Shown piece after piece: positions 25,258 through 32,187 of a DNA stretch of 64,000 nt. The position numbers and the translations under genes were made by a program. Within the stretch, counting starts at the first letter, position 1; each line of letters starts with the position of its first letter. A model generated the notes under the pieces. That model was not told the origin of the DNA, did not search any database, and saw only the letters and a program-made list of their open reading frames with translations. The stretch comes from JAJPHI01 sp035541875 (GTDB lineage: Bacteria > Desulfobacterota > Binatia > Binatales > Binataceae): contig DATKML010000037.1 of the NCBI GenBank assembly GCA_035541875.1, forward strand, positions 57,001-121,000, given 5' to 3'.

Positions 25258-26157
25258 ATGCGGCATTTAGAGCAAGGCGGGGCGCGCGAGCTAGTCGATG
25301 CGGCCACCTCCGTGCTTGATGCTGTCGGTATCGAGAACGCGCGGCTCGATGCGGAACTGATGCTGGGTGCAGCGTCAGGTCGCTCACGAACGGATATCCT
25401 GTTGGGCAATCTAACGCTGGATGCGATCGTGAGGCAGAAGTTTGCCGCGATGGTGGAGCGACGCCATCTTCGCGAACCACTCGCGTATATACTGGGGCAC
25501 AAAGAGTTTTATTCGATTGAGCTTGAAGTAACCTCGGCAGTTCTGATCCCACGTCCCGAGACGGAATTTGTTGTCGGTGAAGCGCTGCGCATACTCTCCG
25601 GACAATCGAAAAGTCGGGTCCTCGATCTTTGTACAGGATCGGGGGCTATCGCTCTTGCGATCACGGCCAACGCTCCGCAAACGAAAGTGGTCGCGACCGA
25701 TCTCTCCAGCGCCGCTCTCAAGGTTGCGCAGAGTAACGTCGAACGGCTGGGTCTACGCGATAGAGTGACCTTTCGCCAAGCGGACGGCTTCGATCCGATC
25801 GATAGTTTAGGACCGCTCGGTCGCTTCAATTTGATAGTTTCGAATCCGCCGTATATCCCCGAAGCTGATATTGATGGCCTGCAGCCGGAAGTCTCACGAT
25901 GGGAACCGCGGATCGCACTCGATGGTGGGGCCGACGGACTCGCTTTCTATCGCCGTATCGCGAACGGTCTGCCGACTTATCTCGAGAAAGACGGCTGGGT
26001 CGTGGTGGAAGTGGGCGCCGGGCAAGCCGACGCGGCCAGTAGGATTTTCCGTGAGTCTGGAATCGGCACAATTGCGACGATTCCAGACCTCAGTGGAATT
26101 CCTCGTGTCGTGTCAGGTCACGCCTCTGCGGTGGGGCGTCCACCCAGCATCCGGTAG
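25258..26157 (+). CDS. prmC: Release factor glutamine methyltransferase
   Basis: Methylates the Gln of the GGQ motif of release factors with S-adenosylmethionine. In 299 residues there is an N-terminal helical domain, the hinge segment LAYILGHKEFYSIELEV, PRPETEFVV, the SAM-binding LDLCTGSGAIALAI and the substrate motif SNPPYIPEADI. All are diagnostic of PrmC/HemK. The start is ATG 25258. Its last about 40 bases overlap, tail to tail, the 3' end of the GlsB gene on the other strand. Confidence 0.95.
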   Translation: MRHLEQGGARELVDAATSVLDAVGIENARLDAELMLGAASGRSRTDILLGNLTLDAIVRQKFAAMVERRHLREPLAYILGHKEFYSIELEVTSAVLIPRPETEFVVGEALRILSGQSKSRVLDLCTGSGAIALAITANAPQTKVVATDLSSAALKVAQSNVERLGLRDRVTFRQADGFDPIDSLGPLGRFNLIVSNPPYIPEADIDGLQPEVSRWEPRIALDGGADGLAFYRRIANGLPTYLEKDGWVVVEVGAGQADAASRIFRESGIGTIATIPDLSGIPRVVSGHASAVGRPPSIR

Positions 26158-26381
26158 ACCGACAGCAGAATGAACGCGCCGGCTACAGCCACGATGATCG
26201 AGCCTGGATTGAGCTGATGGAGGTTATGGAAACCCATCTCGCGATAGAGCACGCCAGCCGCCAAGGCACCGAAAGCGCCTAATAGCACATCGCGCATCAA
26301 CTGACCTGAGTTTTTATAGATGAGCTTGCTGGCGACGAATCCAGCCATCGCACCGACAACTAGCCAAAAAACTGCTCCCAT
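26118..26381 (-). CDS. GlsB/YeaQ/YmgE family small membrane protein (copy 1)
   Basis: An 87-residue protein with three predicted membrane helices (about 3-17, 29-46, 58-76) and the family pattern FWLVVGAMAGFVASKL near the N-terminus, followed by a Gly-rich second helix (LLGAFGALAAGVL). Members are called transglycosylase-associated or GlsB-type stress proteins, with no firm biochemical role. The stop lies inside the 3' end of prmC. It is a paralogue of the gene at 26533-26802, probably from a tandem duplication. Confidence 0.85.
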   Translation of the reverse strand: MGAVFWLVVGAMAGFVASKLIYKNSGQLMRDVLLGAFGALAAGVLYREMGFHNLHQLNPGSIIVAVAGAFILLSVYRMLGGRPTAEA

Positions 26382-26479
26382 ATCCGCGCTCCCCCTTGGA
26401 TAAGAGTAATCCGATACTGAGAGAATTATTTCTCTAACCCTCGGGTTACGGGAAGAACTTTTTTTGCTTCGTTTACGTC

Positions 26480-26505
26480 TTGATGCGCTCGTAATAGCGC
26501 ATCAA
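26480..26505. repeat. Perfect 10-bp inverted repeat between the two GlsB genes
   Basis: TTGATGCGCT at 26480-26489 and AGCGCATCAA at 26496-26505 flank a six-base loop. A second short hairpin (AGAGAA/TTCTCT) lies at 26420-26435. Both are downstream of the second GlsB copy on the minus strand and could terminate its transcript or stabilise the message. No U-run directly follows the stem in either direction, so intrinsic termination is not shown. Confidence 0.5.
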
Positions 26506-26532
26506 TGCAAAACGGCGGCGTCTGGAGTGGGA

Positions 26533-26802
26533 TCAGTTGTGCCCTTGGCCTTTGATCGCATGATAGACGACCAGCACGATCACAGCACCGACGACGGCGA
26601 CCAGAATACTGTAAAGATTGATCCCGCTGACGCCTGCGTAACCCAGCTTTTGGAAAATAAAGCCGCCGACCAGGGCGCCGAGAATCCCGAGCAGGGTATC
26701 GCGCAAAACGCCTTCGCCGCTCTTGTTGATAATCTTGTTGCCGAGAAAGCCTGCGAGCAGACCGACTATTATCCAAGAAAAGGTACCCACGGCAGATTTC
26801 AC
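26533..26802 (-). CDS. GlsB/YeaQ/YmgE family small membrane protein (copy 2)
   Basis: An 89-residue protein with three predicted helices. It has FSWIIVGLLAGFLGNKIINK in the first helix, then GVLRDTLLGILGALVGGFIF, the standard GlsB-type core, and a third helix LYSILVAVVGAVIVLVVYHAI. It aligns by eye with copy 1 through the whole length (I..G...G....K.I.....G...RD.LLG..GAL). It is divergent from murA with about 114 bases between the start codons, which must hold both promoters. Function in the family is unresolved; stress association is known for some members. Confidence 0.87.
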   Translation of the reverse strand: MKSAVGTFSWIIVGLLAGFLGNKIINKSGEGVLRDTLLGILGALVGGFIFQKLGYAGVSGINLYSILVAVVGAVIVLVVYHAIKGQGHN

Positions 26803-26916
26803 TCCTGTCTGTAAGTTTACCGCCGAAAGACTCGGTTGATTCTAGCAGAGCCACGTTTACGCCGCTTGGGTCTTATTGGAGCGGCGATGGCCGTGCGATA
26901 AACTAGCGCCACTTCC

Positions 26917-28173
26917 ATGGACAAGATGGTGATTCGCGGTGGCCGGCCCCTTCGAGGCACGGTCTCAGTTAGTGGCAGCAAGAATGCGACTTTGCCAATC
27001 CTGATGGCGTCGCTGCTGACCTCTGAACCAATTGTCCTGCACAACGTCCCACGCCTGCGCGACGTCCGAACTGCGGTTGCTTTGCTCGAAGGCCTGGGCG
27101 CGACGGCTCGATGGATCGACGATCACTCGATCGAGTTGCGCGCGAGCGACATTCGGGCTCACGAGGCGTCGTATGATCTGGTTAAGACGATGCGGGCATC
27201 ATTCGTCGTGTTGGGGCCAATGCTCGCTCGGACCGGTCGGGCGCGAGTCTCAACGCCGGGCGGATGCGCTATCGGTGCGCGGCCGGTAAATCTACATATC
27301 GCGGGTATCCGGGCGCTGGGCGCGCGTATCCAGCTACGCAATGGCTACGTCGAGGCGCGCGCGGATCGGCTGACCGGAGCTCGGCTTTGGCTCGATAATC
27401 CGTCGGTCGGTGCGACGGAAAATATCATGATGGCCGCGGTGCTGGCGCGCGGCGCAACTAAAATCGAAAACGCGGCGCGTGAGCCCGAAGTTCAGGATTT
27501 GGCGTGTCTTCTGATCGCGATGGGTGCCCGTATCGAGGGTGCCGGGACCCATGTGATCGAAATCGAAGGCGTTGAGCGGCTGCACCGTGCGGAGCATCGG
27601 ATTATTCCCGATCGTATCGAAGCGGGCTCCTTGATGGTCGGGGCGGCGATTACGGGCGGCGATGTGAAGATCGAAAATGCGCCGGCGACTCAGCTGGATG
27701 CGGTTATCGCGAAGCTGCGCGAAGCGGGTGCTGAGGTCGAAGTCGAGAACGGCGGCTTAAAGGTCCGACGCAGTACGCCGATCCGACCGATCGAAGTGCG
27801 CACGCTGCCATATCCCGGCTTTCCAACCGATCTGCAGGCCCAGATGATGGCGTTGCTGACCTGCGCCGAAGGAACCTCGGTGATCACGGAGACAATTTTC
27901 GAAAATCGCTTTATGCATGCGCCCGAGCTGCTGCGGATGGGCGCCGATATCGTGATGAAAGGTGCGACGGCGGTGGTGCGCGGCCCGGCTCATCTGAGCG
28001 GCGCACCGGTGATGGCGACCGATCTGCGCGCCTCGATGGGGCTGATTCTTGCCGGCTTGGCCGCCGACAACCAAACAGAAGTGAGCCGCGTGTATCATCT
28101 CGACCGCGGCTATGAGGCTCTCGATCAGAAGTTGCGCGCGCTCGGGGCCGATATCGAACGAGTTCCTGAGTAG
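26917..28173 (+). CDS. murA: UDP-N-acetylglucosamine 1-carboxyvinyltransferase
   Basis: First committed step of peptidoglycan synthesis: transfers enolpyruvate from PEP to UDP-GlcNAc. The 418-residue protein has GGRPLRGTVSVSGSKNATLP near the N-terminus, the active-site loop TPGGCAIGARPVNLH with Cys117 intact (fosfomycin-sensitive type), and the C-terminal LRASMGLILAGLAADN. It sits between prmC and hisD, as in many deltaproteobacteria, with hisD starting four bases after its stop. Confidence 0.96.
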   Translation: MDKMVIRGGRPLRGTVSVSGSKNATLPILMASLLTSEPIVLHNVPRLRDVRTAVALLEGLGATARWIDDHSIELRASDIRAHEASYDLVKTMRASFVVLGPMLARTGRARVSTPGGCAIGARPVNLHIAGIRALGARIQLRNGYVEARADRLTGARLWLDNPSVGATENIMMAAVLARGATKIENAAREPEVQDLACLLIAMGARIEGAGTHVIEIEGVERLHRAEHRIIPDRIEAGSLMVGAAITGGDVKIENAPATQLDAVIAKLREAGAEVEVENGGLKVRRSTPIRPIEVRTLPYPGFPTDLQAQMMALLTCAEGTSVITETIFENRFMHAPELLRMGADIVMKGATAVVRGPAHLSGAPVMATDLRASMGLILAGLAADNQTEVSRVYHLDRGYEALDQKLRALGADIERVPE

Positions 28174-28177
28174 ATCG

Positions 28178-29515
28178 ATGGCGCTTCGGATCCTGGATTC
28201 CAAGTCGAGCGCGTGCACGCGCTTTCTCAAGCTCCTGACCACGCGCGACGGGAACGCGAGCCTCGCCGTCGACACGTCGGTGCAGCAGATTATCGCAGAG
28301 GTCCGTCGTGACGGTGATGCGGCGCTGGTCCGTCTCACCGAGCGTTTCGATGGCGTTAAACTCTCTCCTAAGCGCCTGCGCGTCTCGGATACGGAACTCG
28401 AAGCCGCTCGTGCCGGATTACCGACCCCTGAGCGGCGAGCCCTGGTCACGGCGAGTCGCCGAATCGAAGCGTTCCATCGTCGCACGATGGAGAAATCGTT
28501 CAGCTATCGCGACAGCGCCGGACTCACGCTCGGCCAGATCGTGCGACCGCTGAAGCGGGTCGGTATCTACGTGCCGGGAGGGCAGGGTGCTTATCCGTCC
28601 TCGGTTCTGATGAACGCGATACCGGCGCGTGTCGCGGGTGTGGCGGAAATCGCGATGGTGTCGCCGCCGGGTAAAGACGGCGACAATCCGGGCGTGCTCG
28701 CTGCGGCATCGATTGCCGGGGTGACCGAGGTATATCGTATCGGTGGCGCTCAGGCGGTTGCCGCACTGGCCTACGGCACGCGGTCGATCAAGCCGGTCGA
28801 CAAGATCGTCGGACCTGGCAATGCCTACGTGCAGGCCGCCAAGAGGATGGTCTACGGCGACGTCGATATCGACAAGATGGCGGGGCCAAGTGAAGTGCTG
28901 GTGATCGCTGACGATAGCGCTTCGCCGGATTGGGTTGCGGCCGACCTTATCGCGCAATCCGAGCATGGTTCCGGAGACGAGGCGGCGATTCTGCTGACGC
29001 CCTCGCGACGTGTAGCTGAGAACGTGTCGACGGCACTGGATCGGGCGCTGGAGGATTTGCCGCGAGCCGAGGCGGTTCGCCGGGTGCTTGGTAAGCGAGC
29101 GGCTGCGATCGTGGTCGAGAATCTGGAAGAAGCTTTTGTTGTAGCTAATCAAATCGGCCCGGAGCATCTGGAGTTGGAACTGGCTGATGCTCGACGATGG
29201 TTGAAGCACGTCGAAGTAGCGGGGGCAGTATTCGTCGGCGCTCATTCGCCCGCACCACTGGGCGACTATATCGCGGGACCGAATCACGTCCTGCCGACCG
29301 GCGGTTCAGCGCGGTTCGCGTCGCCACTAGGCGCATACGATTTTCTCAAGCGCACGAGTATTATCGAATCGTCACCGCGTGGTGTCGCGCTGCTGGGACC
29401 CGACACGGTTCGGCTGGCACGGATGGAGGGATTCGAAGGCCACGCGCGAGCGGTAGAATTAAGGCTCAACGGGCGCGGGACCAGGAATCGAGGGTCGAAT
29501 GGAAAATCGCACTAA
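28178..29515 (+). CDS. hisD: Histidinol dehydrogenase
   Basis: Catalyses the last two oxidations of histidine synthesis (histidinol to histidine) with zinc and NAD. ATG 28178 gives 445 residues, close to the family norm; a longer in-frame start at 28112 lies within murA and is not needed. Motifs include VGIYVPGGQGAYPSSVLMNA, IGGAQAVAALAYGT, KIVGPGNAYV, the zinc-site segment ADLIAQSEHGSGDEA and IGPEHLEL. It overlaps hisB by 17 bases. Confidence 0.95.
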   Translation: MALRILDSKSSACTRFLKLLTTRDGNASLAVDTSVQQIIAEVRRDGDAALVRLTERFDGVKLSPKRLRVSDTELEAARAGLPTPERRALVTASRRIEAFHRRTMEKSFSYRDSAGLTLGQIVRPLKRVGIYVPGGQGAYPSSVLMNAIPARVAGVAEIAMVSPPGKDGDNPGVLAAASIAGVTEVYRIGGAQAVAALAYGTRSIKPVDKIVGPGNAYVQAAKRMVYGDVDIDKMAGPSEVLVIADDSASPDWVAADLIAQSEHGSGDEAAILLTPSRRVAENVSTALDRALEDLPRAEAVRRVLGKRAAAIVVENLEEAFVVANQIGPEHLELELADARRWLKHVEVAGAVFVGAHSPAPLGDYIAGPNHVLPTGGSARFASPLGAYDFLKRTSIIESSPRGVALLGPDTVRLARMEGFEGHARAVELRLNGRGTRNRGSNGKSH

Positions 29516-30152
29516 ATCGAGCACACTACAGGTCGCGTCTAGCGCGACGCCCGCCGGCCAAGCGGCGCGCAGTGCCGAGATCGCGCGCAAGACGCGCGAG
29601 ACTGATATCAAGCTGAGCCTGAAGCTCGACGGTGCCGGTACGTCCGCAATCAAGACCGGGGTGCCTTTCCTCGATCACATGCTCGAGAGCTTCGCGCGCC
29701 ACGGCTTCTTCGACCTCAAAGTCGATGCGCAAGGCGATGTGCAAATCGATGACCATCACACGGTAGAGGACGTGGGAATCGTGCTGGGCCGCGCCTTTCG
29801 CGAGGCGCTCGGGGATCGGTCGGGAATCCGTCGCTTTGGCGAGGCAACCGTGCCTCTGGATGAATCGCTGTGCACCGCCGTGGTCGATATCAGCGGTCGG
29901 TCGTATCTCGCGTTCAATCTGGCAATTCAGGAAGAGCGCGTAGGTAACTTCCAAACCAATCTCGTCCACGATTTCATGAAGGCGCTGGCTGATGAGACCG
30001 GCATGAATCTCCATCTGATTCTGCAGTCCGGCCGCAACCCCCATCACATAATCGAGGCGGCTTTCAAAGCGCTCGCCCGTGCGATGGATATGGCGACGAC
30101 ACGCGAGCCGCGCGTCAGTGGCGCGCTCTCGACCAAGGGCACGCTTTCCTGA
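29499..30152 (+). CDS. hisB: Imidazoleglycerol-phosphate dehydratase
   Basis: Dehydrates imidazoleglycerol phosphate in histidine synthesis. It has FLDHMLESFARHGFFDL, DDHHTVEDVGIVLG, the segment DESLCTAVVDISGR and LHLILQSGRNPHHIIEAAFK, with the metal-binding His-rich motifs intact. Monofunctional type: no phosphatase domain. At 217 residues it is slightly longer than usual because about 25 residues precede the family core (AEIARKTRETDI); the ATG at 29499, overlapping hisD, is the only evident start. Confidence 0.95.
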   Translation: MENRTKSSTLQVASSATPAGQAARSAEIARKTRETDIKLSLKLDGAGTSAIKTGVPFLDHMLESFARHGFFDLKVDAQGDVQIDDHHTVEDVGIVLGRAFREALGDRSGIRRFGEATVPLDESLCTAVVDISGRSYLAFNLAIQEERVGNFQTNLVHDFMKALADETGMNLHLILQSGRNPHHIIEAAFKALARAMDMATTREPRVSGALSTKGTLS

Positions 30153-30185
30153 AACCTGGTTTGCCGAAGAGTTCGCGTCCTGAAG

Positions 30186-30926
30186 ATGCCGCTGTTTAAT
30201 CACTTCACGGTTATTCCCGCGATCGATCTGAAGGGTGGCAAGGTCGTCCGTCTGCTGCGCGGTGAGATGGCCAACGCCACCACCTATGGCGAGGATCCCG
30301 CCGAGGCGGCCCGAAGCTTTGAGCGCGATGGCGCCGAGTTGATTCACGTTGTTGATTTGGATGGCGCGATCGCCGGCGAGCCGCGCAATCGCGATGCGAT
30401 CCACGCGATTCGCGGGGCCGTACGATGCCGAATCGACGTGAGCGGGGGGCTCCGTTCAATCGAAGCGGTGCGACAGACCTTTGAGGCCGGCGCGGATGTG
30501 ATCTCGATAGGCTCGGCGGCCTTTCTGAATCCGCAGTTGATCAAAGATGCGTGCGCGGAGTTTCCGGGCCGAGTTATCGGCTCGATCGATGCGCGCAACG
30601 GGCGTCTCGCGATCAAAGGCTGGGTTGAGACCAGCGAGCTCACCGTGCCGGATGCGGCGGCGCGCTTCCGTGCAGCCAGTGTTACCGCGGTAACGGTGAC
30701 TGATATCTCGCGCGATGGTACTCAGGCTGGAGCAAATGCGGAGGTGTTCGCAGCCGTCGCATCTCAGGCAGGCGTTCCGGTGATCGCCTCAGGCGGAGTC
30801 GCTACGCTCGATGATCTGCGAGGGCTGGCGAAATTGTTCAATGTTGGTGTGATCGGCGCGATCACCGGACGGGCCCTCTACGAACGGCGCTTCTCGTTGC
30901 CGGACGCTATAGCAGCGACGCGGTAA
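30186..30926 (+). CDS. hisA: ProFAR isomerase (histidine biosynthesis)
   Basis: 1-(5-phosphoribosyl)-5-[(5-phosphoribosylamino)methylideneamino]imidazole-4-carboxamide isomerase, a (beta/alpha)8 enzyme. The 246 residues start with the strand VIPAIDLKGGKVVRLL containing the catalytic Asp, followed by LIHVVDLDGA, VSGGLRS and IGSAAF. TDISRDGT holds the second catalytic Asp, and PVIASGGVA closes the phosphate site. HisF is closely related but begins with a different R-x-IP-CLD motif, so HisA is preferred. A 33-base gap follows hisB, where hisH usually lies; no hisH is present. Confidence 0.94.
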   Translation: MPLFNHFTVIPAIDLKGGKVVRLLRGEMANATTYGEDPAEAARSFERDGAELIHVVDLDGAIAGEPRNRDAIHAIRGAVRCRIDVSGGLRSIEAVRQTFEAGADVISIGSAAFLNPQLIKDACAEFPGRVIGSIDARNGRLAIKGWVETSELTVPDAAARFRAASVTAVTVTDISRDGTQAGANAEVFAAVASQAGVPVIASGGVATLDDLRGLAKLFNVGVIGAITGRALYERRFSLPDAIAATR

Positions 30927-30949
30927 GGAACCTTTCCGCAAGTCGCGTC

Positions 30950-31112
30950 AGTCCAATCGTTTCGCGTAGATCCTTATCTGATCGCTCCTCGCAGACTCGT
31001 CGCTCGCTACGCTTCTGCGACTGCTCATCGTTCTTTTTGCCACGCCTCGAAGACTCGGCTGCTCCGTGGAAAGCTCCGCTCAGGATGACAAAAGGGGCTT
31101 GTGTGTCGCCCG
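30950..31112. repeat. Intergenic segment with a possible dispersed repeat
   Basis: No gene is seen in the 193 bases between hisA and the hydroxyacid dehydrogenase. The tract is rich in CTCGC/CGCTC words and ends CTCAGGATGACAAAAGGGG (31079-31097). A similar word, ACATGACAAAGAAGGGG, occurs in another intergenic space at 38625-38641. The pattern resembles multi-copy intergenic repeats of some GC-rich genomes, but two loosely matching copies in one window are weak proof. Confidence 0.4.
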
Positions 31113-31119
31113 AGATTCC

Positions 31120-32118
31120 TTAAGCCTTCGCTCCTCGTAACACCACGGTCGGGTTGGCGCAGCGGCCGGGCAATCCACCTGCTAAGACGTCCAGCACATT
31201 CTGCACCGCTACTTCAGCCATCTTCACCCGGGTCGCATGGCTTGCGCTGCCGATATGCGGCGTCACCACCACATTGGGAAAGTGCAGTAGCGGATGGTCT
31301 GCGCCGATCGGCTCAACTTCGGTCACATCGAGGCCGGCGCCAGCGATCCGTTCGAGCTTGAGCGCTGTGACCAAGGCCTCCTGATCGATCACGGCCCCAC
31401 GCGCGGTGTTAATCAGTATGGCGTCACGTTTCATCAGGGCGAATTGATGATCGCTGATCATATGGCGGGTCTGCGCGGTTAGAGGCACGTTTATCGAGAT
31501 GAAGTCCGAAGAAGCGAGCAGTTCACCCAGATCGACCGGGGTTGCCGGCGGGGCCGGAATCGTGAAGGAGCGCACGCGCGATGACTGATGCGCTGCGTAG
31601 AGGATTCGCATCCCGAAGCCGACCGCGCGCCGAGCGACCGCCTGCCCGATCTCGCCCCATCCGACGATACCCAGCGTCGCAGCGTAGATATCCCGTCCGA
31701 GCATCAGGCGCGGGGTCCAGGTCTTCCAGCGTCCCGCTCGTACGAAACGATCACCCTCGGCTACGCGGCGTGCCGTCGCCATCAGCAGGGCAAAGGCGAG
31801 GTCGGCGGTAGTCTCAGCGAGGACGCCTGGGGTATGGCCGACGGCAATTCCCGCCTTGGTAGCCGCGGCGAGATCAATATTGTCCAACCCAACAGCGAAA
31901 TTGCTGATGATCTGAAGCCGCGGGAGCTGCTCAATCGTAGTTGCGTCGAAGCGATCGGAGACCATACTGATGACCGCGTCGGTATTAGCGCATCGTGCGA
32001 TCAAATCGGCATGCGGCGGGGGCGAATCATCGTCCCACAGATCAACACGCGCCGTTTCGGCGAGTCGCCGCAATGGAGCGTCGGGAACGGGGCGGGTCAC
32101 AAAAACACGTCGGGTCAT
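31120..32118 (-). CDS. D-2-hydroxyacid dehydrogenase (glyoxylate/hydroxypyruvate reductase-like)
   Basis: A 332-residue NAD(P)-dependent dehydrogenase of the D-isomer family. It has an N-terminal catalytic-domain segment (MTRRVFVTRPVPDAPLRRL), the entry FAVGLDNIDLAAATKAGI, the Rossmann motif GIVGWGEIGQAVARRA, INTARGAVIDQEAL (catalytic Arg) and TPHIGSASHATR with the catalytic His. GyaR-type glyoxylate reductases share these features, but substrate cannot be fixed from sequence. ATG 32118 is divergent from the acyl-CoA synthetase gene, with only about 70 bases between the starts. Confidence 0.9.
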   Translation of the reverse strand: MTRRVFVTRPVPDAPLRRLAETARVDLWDDDSPPPHADLIARCANTDAVISMVSDRFDATTIEQLPRLQIISNFAVGLDNIDLAAATKAGIAVGHTPGVLAETTADLAFALLMATARRVAEGDRFVRAGRWKTWTPRLMLGRDIYAATLGIVGWGEIGQAVARRAVGFGMRILYAAHQSSRVRSFTIPAPPATPVDLGELLASSDFISINVPLTAQTRHMISDHQFALMKRDAILINTARGAVIDQEALVTALKLERIAGAGLDVTEVEPIGADHPLLHFPNVVVTPHIGSASHATRVKMAEVAVQNVLDVLAGGLPGRCANPTVVLRGAKA

Positions 32119-32187
32119 AATAAGGCCGCCATACTTCGAAAAATGGGCGCAGCTTTGCTATACGCCAGAATCGTGGAAGATAAAATC

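Noticed and set aside
26457..26467. Run of T residues as an intrinsic terminator for the GlsB genes
   Set aside because: The nearby hairpin at 26480-26505 is on the wrong side of the T-run for plus-strand termination, and gives an A-run, not a U-run, on the minus strand.
31588..32187. 200-residue N-terminal extension of the acyl-CoA synthetase frame
   Set aside because: The extension is antisense to the D-2-hydroxyacid dehydrogenase and has no homology-like features; GTG 32188 has a proper ribosome site and family-length product.
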